A DNA stretch of 35,549 nucleotides, from assembly GCA_016234855.1 (NCBI GenBank), contig JACRNO010000048.1, forward strand, positions 1-35,549, written 5' to 3'. The translations under genes and the position numbers were made by a program. Shown piece after piece: positions 23,389 through 31,819 of this stretch (positions are counted from its first letter, which is position 1; each line of letters starts with the position of its first letter). A model generated the notes under the pieces. It made no database searches and was not told the origin of the DNA. It saw nothing but the letters and a program-made list of their open reading frames with translations. Origin of the DNA: Deltaproteobacteria bacterium. Lineage in GTDB: Bacteria > Desulfobacterota > GWC2-55-46.

Positions 23389-23874
23389 CTACAACGATGC
23401 GATATCCATGGTAAAAGAACCGCTGAACGGATATTCCTTGAAATCCTTCACAAGACCCTTTCTTAATGGATTATTGAAAATATATAACGCCACGTCCCTC
23501 AACGCCTCATCCTTACGCAAGACATGGTCATAAAAACTCACCTGCCATAAACTAACGCCGTGCCGCTTTTTAAACCAATACCCGCCTGTCTGCTTAAAAC
23601 GTCCGATAAATCTCGTAAGAACTGCCCGCTCATTGAGTCCGCGCAGAAGAAGGTGAATGTGGTCTGGCATAAAACAATAAGCATCAACCGCAAACCGCTC
23701 GACATCTGCCGCGTCCTTAAGCGCATCAATCATTGCAGCAACAATCACCCATTCACAAAACCGCTGCACCTTATTTTTAGTCGACATGGTAATAAAATAC
23801 GTATACTCACCGCGATAATCGAAGTCGAGCAACCTTGGCCTCTTAGGGTAAGGTTTAAGCGGATTTAATGGCAT
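23389..23874 (-). CDS. rayT: REP-associated tyrosine transposase (RAYT, IS200-type Y1)
   Basis: A 161-residue single-strand DNA transposase-like protein. It opens PLNPLKPYPKRPRLLDFDYRGEYTYFIT as in RAYTs, has the metal-binding HUH motif in MPDHIHLLL, WQVSFYDHVLRKDEAL, and the catalytic-helix region VALYIFNNPLRKGLV. The start at 23874 has GGAG about 5 nt upstream; an upstream GTG lies in frame at 23889 but lacks this. The gene is flanked on both sides by REP hairpins (23327-23379 and 23896-23919), the arrangement called a REPtron. In E. coli, RAYT acts on GTAG-tagged REP hairpins; action here is inferred from the GTAG tag. The protein looks intact. Confidence 0.9.
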   Translation of the reverse strand: MPLNPLKPYPKRPRLLDFDYRGEYTYFITMSTKNKVQRFCEWVIVAAMIDALKDAADVERFAVDAYCFMPDHIHLLLRGLNERAVLTRFIGRFKQTGGYWFKKRHGVSLWQVSFYDHVLRKDEALRDVALYIFNNPLRKGLVKDFKEYPFSGSFTMDIASL

Positions 23875-23895
23875 GGCCGCTCCAAACACAAAGAC

Positions 23896-23919
23896 GCAGA
23901 CCTGAAGGTCTGCGCTACG
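23896..23919 (-). repeat. REP element upstream of the RAYT gene
   Basis: Stem GCAGACC/GGTCTGC with loop TGAA on the plus strand, followed by GCTACG, so the GTAG tag appears on the minus strand. Same orientation as 23356-23379. It lies just before the RAYT ribosome-binding site. Confidence 0.7.
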
Positions 23920-23939
23920 TGGTCTATTGCCTAACCGCC

Positions 23940-26189
23940 CTACTGCACCGTTCCCGCCGCCGTGCCCGTAAAGGACGTTGTGGCCGTATCAATCGTGCCT
24001 GCGGCCGCGCCGGTCATCTGGACGCTCGTTCCGTTAAGCGTGCCCGTGCCGCTGTATGCGCCGCCGCCGTTGACCGTTGCAATCCAGTTGTTGGTGGTCG
24101 CGGTGTCGAAGGTCTTTATATCGAAGTTTGCGTTAAGCCCGTTGCCTGCCACAACAACGTTCGCCGCTCCGCAGGCCGTGCAGGTATAACCGCCGTTCAC
24201 GTCTCCCGTACCCCATATCTTAGGCATAGCGCCGTTTGAATAGGCAAGGAAGGTCACGTTATTCATGTTCACGGTCACGTTGCCGTCCCCCATCGCGCCG
24301 GTGCCGGTAAGGTTCGCCCTGCCCACCTCTACAAATGGTATATTAAGCTGGCCAAGCGCGGCCTGTCCCTGACTGGTCTGCGTCATGGCAAGGTACTTCG
24401 AGGTCTCTATCCATGCGCTCGTCTGCGCCGCCTGCCATGTAAGGTTAGTGGCATCAAACGTGCCTAAGGTATCGCCAACGCTTATCCACGTCCTCGGCGT
24501 CGCAGTAATATCCGCGCCGTATCCGTATGTCTGGCCTTTGAGCACGCCGTTCGACCACTGGGTGCCTTCGGTTTGCGTGCCGATGACGTTAGTCGAAAGA
24601 TAATCGACCTGATTGAACGAGAATGACCATATATCCGACGCCGGGTCTGAATACGACCCTACAATCAGGTTCTGCAATATCCCCCAATTCTCACCCGGTA
24701 TGGAATAACTCCGGCCCTCGGTCTGCCATTCGGATATGGAGCCGCCTGCCGTGAAACTACCCGTGCCGGACGCTCCGTAAGTCCACCAGGTCAAATCAGG
24801 GGAATATGTCAGAGAACCCAATGTCGTGGGATCAAGGCCTGTTGTCAGTATAGTCGGCGTCCATTGACCGTTTGCCTCGAAGATACTATTAAGGGCCGAA
24901 TATGCGCCTGTCAGGTCTCCCTTCAAGATGCCGGCGTTACCGGCGGGGTCGATATAAAGGCTGTAAACCTTTGCGTCGATTGTGCCGTTCTGCCACACGC
25001 CTCCGGTAACGCCCCAGAATGCCCCGCCGTCATAGGTGGTATAGGTATAGTCATTCTGATTATAGCTGTATATAGGCGCGTTCCAGAGATACGGTGCGGC
25101 CTGCCACGCCCAATACGGCCCGCTAAGGGTTAAGGATGTCGTCCCTAACCAAGGCGCCTGCACACCGCCGGCAAGCCCGCCGTATGTGTCGCCGACGCCG
25201 CAGAGCCCGTCGCAACCGTTATACAGACCGTTGTCATTATAGTCGTAGTCTATCAACCCACTCCATGCAGTGTAAGTGCCTATCAGGGGTATCACCGGAG
25301 GCGTGGTGTCGCCGAGGAGTTCAGGGTCGTAGACCGTCACAGGGATGAGAGGACCGCCGTCCGTGCCGCCGCCTGTCAGACCTGCGCCAGGCCCGCCGTC
25401 GCCGCCGTCTTCAGGAGGCGGAGGGATATAACCGAGCAGGTCATCGCCGCCGCCCGCAGACGGGCCGCCGGAGCCGGAACCGCCGCCTTCGCCAACGGTC
25501 GTGTCCCTGACATGCTGGGCAAGTTCAAGCTCTGTGGCCTGCCTCGGCTCAAGAGGAGGCTCTGCGCCGCCGGTAATGAAGGTCACGAAACCGGCCGGTA
25601 CGCGCACGACCTGGTCCGGCAAATTGGGATTGAAGACTATACCGTGCCCGTCCTTAAACAGGACACCGGTTGCGCCGCCGTCATAGAATACGAAGAGGTC
25701 GGTGCCAAGGACGCCCGCAACCGCCGTAGGCGTATTGATATTAAAGGTGGTGGTGGAGGCAGAGACCGGCACCACGGACGAGGCCTTGGTCACCACGGCG
25801 CGGAGCTTCCCGCGGAGAAGCGTCACGGCCGCGCTCTTTCTGGTGTTGTCGGGGTTGAATACGTATTTATCGATCTTGAGACGGCTTCCGGGCGCGAGCC
25901 TTAAAACGGTGTCGTCGTTAAAATGTATCTCAACGCGGCCGCCGGACTTGGTGCGCACGACGTCGCCGATGGAGACCGGGTCGTTTTCCATTGCAAGCAC
26001 GGCCTGGCTCTGGCCCACACGCAATATATCGACCCTGCCCTCGACTTTGGCAAGGAACCCGGCGTCATCGGCCCATGCAAACGCGGGCAGTATGGCTGTA
26101 AAGAGGAGAAAAACTGCCGCGAGACCGGCTGCGAGCGCGAATGACCTTCTGCTGTCAGACCGTCTGTTCAGATATCCGTTGTGTTGCAT
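23940..26189 (-). CDS. FecR-domain exported surface protein
   Basis: A 749-residue secreted protein: long signal peptide (to about 40, ending AFAWA), a FecR domain (about 75-200: VSIGDVVRTKSGGRVEIHFNDDTVLRLAPGSRL ... INTPTAVAGVLGTDLFVFY), a Gly/Pro linker (about 232-282), and a large beta-rich C-terminal region with Trp/Tyr/Thr-rich repeats. The last 70 residues (NFDIKTFDTATTNNWIAT ... GAYSGTGTLNG ... FTGTAAG) resemble the barrel-like end of TbpB-type proteins, but the match is loose. FecR domains without a sigma factor partner often occur on surface proteins and bind or sense at the envelope. The ATG at 26189 has GGAGG 8 nt upstream. It follows the TPR/barrel gene on the same strand and is its likely partner. 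Confidence 0.8.
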   Translation of the reverse strand: MQHNGYLNRRSDSRRSFALAAGLAAVFLLFTAILPAFAWADDAGFLAKVEGRVDILRVGQSQAVLAMENDPVSIGDVVRTKSGGRVEIHFNDDTVLRLAPGSRLKIDKYVFNPDNTRKSAAVTLLRGKLRAVVTKASSVVPVSASTTTFNINTPTAVAGVLGTDLFVFYDGGATGVLFKDGHGIVFNPNLPDQVVRVPAGFVTFITGGAEPPLEPRQATELELAQHVRDTTVGEGGGSGSGGPSAGGGDDLLGYIPPPPEDGGDGGPGAGLTGGGTDGGPLIPVTVYDPELLGDTTPPVIPLIGTYTAWSGLIDYDYNDNGLYNGCDGLCGVGDTYGGLAGGVQAPWLGTTSLTLSGPYWAWQAAPYLWNAPIYSYNQNDYTYTTYDGGAFWGVTGGVWQNGTIDAKVYSLYIDPAGNAGILKGDLTGAYSALNSIFEANGQWTPTILTTGLDPTTLGSLTYSPDLTWWTYGASGTGSFTAGGSISEWQTEGRSYSIPGENWGILQNLIVGSYSDPASDIWSFSFNQVDYLSTNVIGTQTEGTQWSNGVLKGQTYGYGADITATPRTWISVGDTLGTFDATNLTWQAAQTSAWIETSKYLAMTQTSQGQAALGQLNIPFVEVGRANLTGTGAMGDGNVTVNMNNVTFLAYSNGAMPKIWGTGDVNGGYTCTACGAANVVVAGNGLNANFDIKTFDTATTNNWIATVNGGGAYSGTGTLNGTSVQMTGAAAGTIDTATTSFTGTAAGTVQ

Positions 26190-26309
26190 GATGGCGCCCT
26201 CCGTAAGTAACTCTGCACGAACCACGCCGCCCGGCGTTGGCATCCCGCCTCTTTTAAAAGAGAGGAACCGTCTTTCTCATCCCCTTATTCAAGGGAAGGC
26301 CTGGTGGGG

Positions 26310-26402
26310 TTAGGCTGAACCTCCCCCTTTGTAAAGGGGGACTGAGGGGGATTATCAGCAGATTAACTCCCCCCTGCCCCCTCTTTAAAAAGAGGGGGAT
26401 AT
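26310..26402. repeat. CCCCCTTTG/AAAGGGGGACTGAGGGGG repeats
   Basis: A full repeat unit at 26331-26352 and a CCCCCTCTTT/AAAGAGGGGG palindrome at about 26374-26399 lie between the TPR/barrel gene and the FecR gene. The first is the uninterrupted version of the repeat at 23236-23299. Confidence 0.5.
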
Positions 26403-26419
26403 ACTTAAACCTCCCCCCC

Positions 26420-27835
26420 TCAGAAGCGCGCCTCTATGCCGGCGCTGTAGACATTCTTCTGATAATCGTATACCGTGACATTGGAGTCCCCGCGCACGAA
26501 GTTGTATTGCAGTTGTGCATCGATATCGTCCGTCACGGCATAGGAGAGCGTCGAGCTGCCGGTATACGTCTTATCCTTCCTGACCTTGTTGAATACCGTG
26601 TTCTTGTCCTCAAAGTCCTGCAGATATGCCTCGCCCCCGAGGTTGAACCTTACGGAGGCCGTCACAGGATACGAAAGGCCTGCGCCCAGCTTGTGCCCGT
26701 TATACTGCCAGTTCGTGCCTTGCGTATCCTCGTGGTTGAACGCGTAAGAGATATTAAAAAAGCCGCTGTTCTCGGCCAGTAGATAGTACCAGGAGGCGCC
26801 CGCGCCCCACTCGTCGCTGTCTCTGTCCTCTTCAGGGATAAAGGCCGGCCTGATATACTCTTTCTTCTGCGCCTTTACGAAGACGCTTGCAAAGTGGCCG
26901 CGGCCGGTGGAGAACTGATAGGTGGGCGTAACGCTGTAGGTCTGGATGTACTTGAAGTCGTCCACCATAGTATAATTATAGCTCATAATCGCGCTGAAAC
27001 TGCCTATCTCTGAGTTGTACCCGGGGACCAGCGAGAAGGTATGGCTCATCACGTCGTGGCTTGCCAGATTGCGGTGCGAGATATTATAAAACGAGTAGAG
27101 AAGCACGTTGTCGTCGTACTGGTATTGAAGGTCAACCGTGATCTTCAGCAGCCGGTCGGCCTTGAGCTTCGAGGCGACCACATCCATATACTGCTTTGCG
27201 AACTGCGCGATGTCGGCGTTCGGGTCGCGAACGATTATCTCACGGAATATCTCTTTCGCTTCGTCGAGATTGCCGTCCCTGAGGCTGGCCATGGCTATCT
27301 GATAATCCGCGTTCTGGGTAAGCGTCGCGTCCAACGACTTGGCCCGCCTGAACGAGCCCCTGGCCTCGCGGTTCCTCCCCTGCTTCAGGAAGATAAGCCC
27401 CTTGATAAAAGCGGTCTCGGCAGGCTTGACGCCGAGGCCTTCCGCAAGGCGGAGATTCTCCATGGCCTTGTCATAGTCACCGAGCTGATAATGGACCTCC
27501 GCAAGCTCAAGAACGGCCTCGGATACCGCAGGAACAAGCGTAACGGCGTCGGAAAGGTTCTTAAGAGCGTCGTCATAGGCCAGGGCCTTCTTATAGGCTA
27601 TACCGAGAAAATAGGCGGCAACGGCGGAGCCGGGGGCTTCCTCCCTGGCCAGCTTGAAATCCTCGATAGCCTCTTCGATATTCTCGGCCTTGAGATTTTC
27701 CTTGCCGTTTATGATGTTGCGGGATTCGGGCGCGGAGGCGGTCTGAGCCTCTTCAGCCGAGGCCCTGACGCAGGAGAGGATGATTACAGACAATATCAAG
27801 CACCATACGATGGCGCGATACAGAGCCTTTTGCAT
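26420..27835 (-). CDS. TPR plus outer-membrane beta-barrel protein
   Basis: A 471-residue protein: signal peptide (to about 30, SCVRASA), at least five TPR units (about 40-215: AIEDFKLAREEAPGSAVAAYFLGIAY, NLSDAVTLVPAVSEAVLELAEVHYQLGDYDKAMENL), then alternating beta strands rich in Tyr, ending GIEARF, the C-terminal Phe expected of an outer-membrane barrel. The layout is that of Slam/type XI secretion exporters and related TPR barrels. It lies 230 bp upstream of a FecR-domain surface protein, the likely client. The ATG at 27835 has GGAAGG 4 nt upstream, so it is preferred over 27847. Export function is inferred from architecture. Confidence 0.78.
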   Translation of the reverse strand: MQKALYRAIVWCLILSVIILSCVRASAEEAQTASAPESRNIINGKENLKAENIEEAIEDFKLAREEAPGSAVAAYFLGIAYKKALAYDDALKNLSDAVTLVPAVSEAVLELAEVHYQLGDYDKAMENLRLAEGLGVKPAETAFIKGLIFLKQGRNREARGSFRRAKSLDATLTQNADYQIAMASLRDGNLDEAKEIFREIIVRDPNADIAQFAKQYMDVVASKLKADRLLKITVDLQYQYDDNVLLYSFYNISHRNLASHDVMSHTFSLVPGYNSEIGSFSAIMSYNYTMVDDFKYIQTYSVTPTYQFSTGRGHFASVFVKAQKKEYIRPAFIPEEDRDSDEWGAGASWYYLLAENSGFFNISYAFNHEDTQGTNWQYNGHKLGAGLSYPVTASVRFNLGGEAYLQDFEDKNTVFNKVRKDKTYTGSSTLSYAVTDDIDAQLQYNFVRGDSNVTVYDYQKNVYSAGIEARF

Positions 27836-27931
27836 AAGGCCTTCCATGATGCTATAAACTTACGACAATTGCAGTGCGCGTTAAACGCCTGAACACCTGA
27901 CATAATGCGCAAAACCATCTGTAATACATAT

Positions 27932-28018
27932 AGGGAACTTCTGATTTATTCTGTTATCTGTCATTTCGAGAAGCGCTTCTCGAAATGACAATTCGATTTA
28001 ATTAATCAGAGGTTACCT
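27932..28018. mobile_element. Small MITE-like element around a 32-bp perfect palindrome
   Basis: 27959-27990 is a perfect palindrome of 16 + 16 bases centred on AAGCGCTT. It is flanked by degenerate inverted ends (AGGGAACTTCTGATTTATTC at 27932-27951 and its partner at 27998-28018, with CTGATTAATT) that match the ends of the element at 12480-12788. No coding potential. The rest of the 27848-28133 gap shows no gene. Confidence 0.5.
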
Positions 28019-28133
28019 AGTTAAAGCTTACTCCCGTTGGTGATTTTTGTCAATCTAACCAAGGTCTGTGATTTACGCCTGACAACGCGCCCCCCTCGCC
28101 TCAATTCCCCGAAGGAAGTGGATGTTTGAGGGT

Positions 28134-29501
28134 TCAGATGGCGCCCCTGCCCGTTATTACAGTCCTTATAGTCTTCAGGAGGATGATAATGTCAAGGACG
28201 ATGTCCCTATTCTTTATGTAGTAGAGGTCGTATTTGAGCTTTACGCGCGCGTCCTCGATGGAGTTGCCGTAGCGGTAGTTTATCTGCGCCCAGCCGGTGA
28301 CGCCCGGGGTGACCATGTGCCGCTCCGCATAGAAGGGTATCTCCCTTGTATAAAGCTCGACGAGGCTCTCAGCCTCGGGCCTCGGGCCGACAAGCGTCAT
28401 ATCGCCTTTGAGGATGTTTACGAACTGCGGGAACTCGTCCGCCCTCACCTTCCTCAAAAAGGCGCCGAGCCTCGTTATCCTCTCGTCGTTTGCCGTGGTC
28501 CAGTGCACGTTATTCTTATCCGCGTCCCTGACCATAGTGCGCAACTTCCAGACCCTGAAGGTCTTGCCGCGCCTGCCGACACGGGCTTGAGAGTACAAGA
28601 CCGGGCCCGGCGAGTCAACCTTTATAAGAAGAGCGACGATGGGAAATAACGGCAGGACCAAAACGATGCCTATAAGGCTGACGATGACGTCTATCGTCCT
28701 CTTCGCGTACCAAAAATACTTCTTGTTGACGTTGCGCAACTCCATGATAAACCAGTACTCGTCAAGATAGGTCACCGGGACCTTGCCGGTTATCTCCTCT
28801 ATCACCTTTTTGAAGTCGACGATTTCAACCCTGTTCTGCATACACTCAAGCAAAGGCTTTATGAGGCCCTTGCCAATCTTTTGCTGCGTAACCACGACCT
28901 GGTCTATTCCGTCCCTCTCGACGACCGAACCCATGCTGTCCACCTTACCCAGGAATGGCAGGTCATGGTAGGATTCGGACGCAGGCTCGTCGGTAAGATA
29001 TCCCGCCAGATGATAGTGGAGATACTGTCTGCTGTTGACGAGATTGGCCAACTCCCTGCTAATCTCCTTATCACCGACAAGGAGCACACGCCATGCGGAA
29101 AAGGTGCTGAAAAACCTTATATTAAAGTACCTGAAAACCGTTATCAGGACGAAGGAAAAGGCCAGAAAAAGGATGAAGACGGCGCGAGGCACGGCCAGAC
29201 CTCTGAAAAAGAATATGCCGACGGTGGCCGCGATGCCGCTTATAATCACGCCCGTTAAAACCAGCAGCACATGACGCAGAAACTTCATGGCGTAATGGTT
29301 CAGGGAATAACCGTCTATTATGACAAAGACCGCGGGTATCAGTATGCTGAAGACGGCAAGGCTCCATCCGTAGTGCGGATAAAGGCGCGCGGCAAATCCT
29401 CCCTTATGACCGAATGCAAGGGCAAAGGCGAAGGCGATAAGCATGGCGACGATATCACCGGCCACCATGAGCGCAAGCTTCTCTTTTCTATCCAGACGCA
29501 T
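28134..29501 (-). CDS. Polyprenyl-phosphate sugar phosphotransferase (WbaP/WcaJ type)
   Basis: Initiates glycan assembly by moving a sugar-1-phosphate from a UDP-sugar to undecaprenyl phosphate in the inner membrane. The 455-residue protein has four N-terminal transmembrane helices (to about 120), a Rossmann-like regulatory domain (about 125-240), and a C-terminal catalytic domain with FRVWKLRTM, RADEFPQFVNILKGDMTLVGPRPE and TPGVTGWAQINYRYG, all characteristic. ATG at 29501 is preferred over TTG two codons upstream. It is the last gene of the polysaccharide locus, 15 bp after the DUF1972-type glycosyltransferase. The sugar (glucose or galactose) cannot be told from sequence. Confidence 0.92.
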   Translation of the reverse strand: MRLDRKEKLALMVAGDIVAMLIAFAFALAFGHKGGFAARLYPHYGWSLAVFSILIPAVFVIIDGYSLNHYAMKFLRHVLLVLTGVIISGIAATVGIFFFRGLAVPRAVFILFLAFSFVLITVFRYFNIRFFSTFSAWRVLLVGDKEISRELANLVNSRQYLHYHLAGYLTDEPASESYHDLPFLGKVDSMGSVVERDGIDQVVVTQQKIGKGLIKPLLECMQNRVEIVDFKKVIEEITGKVPVTYLDEYWFIMELRNVNKKYFWYAKRTIDVIVSLIGIVLVLPLFPIVALLIKVDSPGPVLYSQARVGRRGKTFRVWKLRTMVRDADKNNVHWTTANDERITRLGAFLRKVRADEFPQFVNILKGDMTLVGPRPEAESLVELYTREIPFYAERHMVTPGVTGWAQINYRYGNSIEDARVKLKYDLYYIKNRDIVLDIIILLKTIRTVITGRGAI

Positions 29502-29516
29502 TATCAATCACCCATC

Positions 29517-30629
29517 TTAAAGCCGTTGGCAGTCGGGCCGCAAGCCATTAAGCAGCCTTAAATACATATCGGCAATCTTATCCCAATCGTATCGCTCTTT
29601 TATTATGAGGCGCGCCCTGGCGCTGATCCCGTTACGCTCGTCAACGCTCATGGCTTCGATGGCCGCCATAAACCCGGGTATCTCTTCCGGCCCTTTGAAA
29701 TAGAGCCCTGCATCCCCGGCCACCTCGCGATTAAACGGGTTATCATGGGCTATCACAATGTTGCCGCATCCGAGCGCCTCAAGGAGAGACGGGTTGGTGC
29801 CGCCGACCGAGTGTCCGTGGCAGTATGCCTTGCAATAGTATCTGAGCGCCTTGAGCTTTGCCTCGTCATAAACCGCGCCTGCGAACCTGACGCCCTGACC
29901 GCCCGCGGCCTTGAGCTCTCTCACGTAATGGGTGTCGATATTATGATTGCCGACGATAACAAGCGGCAGGACGCTGCCTGACGCGTTGAAGCCCTTGATT
30001 ATTTCAAGCAGATGGTTCTCCGGCTCAAGACGGCATACCACGAGATAGTATCCGCCGCGCTTGAGCCTCATTTCACCAAGTACGGCGTCTTGCGGCGCGG
30101 TATCGACAACGCGCGCCCCGTATGCAATGACGTCACACGGGGGCACGCGCCGATGGCGTCCTTCAAGAAAATCCTTTATACCGCCGGCGTCGGCTATTAT
30201 CCGGTTCGGGGCGCGCATCGCAAAGGCCTCCATCGTCTTGAGATAGACCCTGGCAACGACACCCCATTTGGCGCGCGCCCATTCCATGCCGTCCATGTTT
30301 ATCCAGACGTCGCTCCCATATAGACGGGGGATGAAACAGAACGCGGATGCGCCGTAACCGAGCATATAAACGGCGTCAAACCCCTTTCTCGCGTCTATCA
30401 GAGAACGGATATCGAAGAGTATGGTGGTAAACGGGCCGATATGCGGGGACGGTATATATTCAAGCCTGACGCCTTTGTAGGACTCAGGGGCAGCGCCATC
30501 TCCCGCCGCGCAATATACCGTCACGTCAACGCCCTTTGCCGCCAAACGCACGGCAAGCTCCTCTGCAAAGGTCTCAAACCCGCCGTAACGCGCCGGTATC
30601 CCGCGTGTGCCAAGGATGGCAAGCTTCAT
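29517..30629 (-). CDS. DUF1972-type glycosyltransferase
   Basis: A 370-residue GT-B-fold glycosyltransferase. The opening LAILGTRGIPARYGGFETFAEELA is the hallmark of DUF1972 proteins, which include beta-1,4-rhamnosyltransferases of capsule pathways. The C-terminal half is GT4-like (VVCRLEPENHLLEIIKGF, HGHSVGGTNPSLLEALGCG with conserved Glu, NPFNREVAGDAGLYF). It acts in the cytoplasm on lipid-linked sugar. Its ATG overlaps the stop of the GH5 gene by 4 bp, so the two are translationally coupled. Rhamnose as the donor is possible but not shown. Confidence 0.88.
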   Translation of the reverse strand: MKLAILGTRGIPARYGGFETFAEELAVRLAAKGVDVTVYCAAGDGAAPESYKGVRLEYIPSPHIGPFTTILFDIRSLIDARKGFDAVYMLGYGASAFCFIPRLYGSDVWINMDGMEWARAKWGVVARVYLKTMEAFAMRAPNRIIADAGGIKDFLEGRHRRVPPCDVIAYGARVVDTAPQDAVLGEMRLKRGGYYLVVCRLEPENHLLEIIKGFNASGSVLPLVIVGNHNIDTHYVRELKAAGGQGVRFAGAVYDEAKLKALRYYCKAYCHGHSVGGTNPSLLEALGCGNIVIAHDNPFNREVAGDAGLYFKGPEEIPGFMAAIEAMSVDERNGISARARLIIKERYDWDKIADMYLRLLNGLRPDCQRL

Positions 30630-31774
30630 TGCATGGAGCTTCCTTTCAATCTATTTTTCCCAAAGGCTTCCTTAAGAAGCCTCCAGCGGTCCGTATCCCG
30701 GCCTTTATAAAATCTCTTCCAATCCTTCAGGTCATAGGTTGCCCCGCCCCCGGCATAATCCGGGTCCCATCCGTTCCAGCACTTAAAACAGTGATAGGTC
30801 CAGGCCAAGCCCCTGGCGTCGAATACGGCGATAAGGTCTTTAAGGTACTCATCCCCGCCTTCGGCCCAGCGCACGGCGCTGAACTCGCCTATCCAGACAG
30901 GGACGCCGTATCTCTTCTGAAAGTCCGTGAGAGGCTCCAGCGCGCCTTCAAGGGCGTCTTTGTCCCAGTATTTAAGCAACCTTGCGCGCCCCGGGTATTT
31001 AACGCCAAGCGGCCATTCCCTTATCCCCTGATGAGTAAAGGCATGCGGCTGATACATATGCGCCTCGTAGATTATGTGCGGGTCGTCAAGAGGTTTGAAG
31101 TCCGCATACCCGGCAGGCAGACCCCAAAGGCCGGGGGTCACGGATATAAACCGTGTTTTATCGTATCTCCTTATCTCTTTTATAACGTCCTTCATAAGAC
31201 CGGGCCATGCCCGCGGCAGGGAGCCTCCTGTGCCGAATTTCTTACCAAAGACAATATTATCCCGAATAACTACCGGCTCGCTCAGGATGCTGTATGCCCC
31301 AAGCTCCGCTCCCCTGTCCTTGAACCTTCTGGCAAGCTCACCAGCCACATATACGGCCTCCTTAAGAAGTTCCGGGTTATCCCAGAATTCCGGCGATGTC
31401 TGCGTCAGACCCGTTGACGGGTCCATCGGTATCTGGGCTGTGGATATCACCACCGTGACGCCGCTTCTCTTACATTCATCAAGAAACGCATCAACCCATT
31501 CAAGGTCCTTTTTGAATGCCTCCCTGCCGGATATCTTCTCGCGGCCCGCGTCGTCACGGAATTGCAAATGTATACTTACCGCATTTACGCCGATTTCCCG
31601 CAGATATTGCATATCATCGGCATCCGGCGGGGTCGATGAGCTTACGACAACTCCCCTCCACGGCCAGTTGGGAGGGAGGGGCTGAGAGGCTGCAACAGAA
31701 CGCAAAGGGATACAGCTGATAAGACATAGCGCGGCAAAAAGAATCGCTATTGGTTTGTCCATCATCTTGAGCAT
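30626..31774 (-). CDS. Glycoside hydrolase family 5-like protein
   Basis: A 382-residue exported protein with signal peptide to about 29 and a (beta/alpha)8 barrel. Likely nucleophile Glu297 in WIGEFSA; acid/base Glu166 lies in SILSEPVV, where the usual NEP triad reads SEP. Other GH5 features are HMYQPHAFTHQG (His239, Tyr241) and YHCFKCWNGWD near the end. GH5 enzymes cleave beta-linked glucans, mannans and similar. It sits inside the polysaccharide locus, overlapping the next glycosyltransferase by 4 bp, so it probably edits the polymer made there. ATG at 31774 has AAGGA 7 nt upstream. The Asn to Ser change might reduce or alter activity. Confidence 0.82.
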   Translation of the reverse strand: MLKMMDKPIAILFAALCLISCIPLRSVAASQPLPPNWPWRGVVVSSSTPPDADDMQYLREIGVNAVSIHLQFRDDAGREKISGREAFKKDLEWVDAFLDECKRSGVTVVISTAQIPMDPSTGLTQTSPEFWDNPELLKEAVYVAGELARRFKDRGAELGAYSILSEPVVIRDNIVFGKKFGTGGSLPRAWPGLMKDVIKEIRRYDKTRFISVTPGLWGLPAGYADFKPLDDPHIIYEAHMYQPHAFTHQGIREWPLGVKYPGRARLLKYWDKDALEGALEPLTDFQKRYGVPVWIGEFSAVRWAEGGDEYLKDLIAVFDARGLAWTYHCFKCWNGWDPDYAGGGATYDLKDWKRFYKGRDTDRWRLLKEAFGKNRLKGSSMQ

Positions 31775-31819
31775 GACCTGGTCCTTTCAAGCGCTCGCAT
31801 CCGCCGCAACTGCGAAATT

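Noticed and set aside
27041-27892. Long plus-strand frame (283 codons) opposite the TPR/barrel gene
   Set aside because: Antisense shadow in GC-rich DNA; no recognisable domain.
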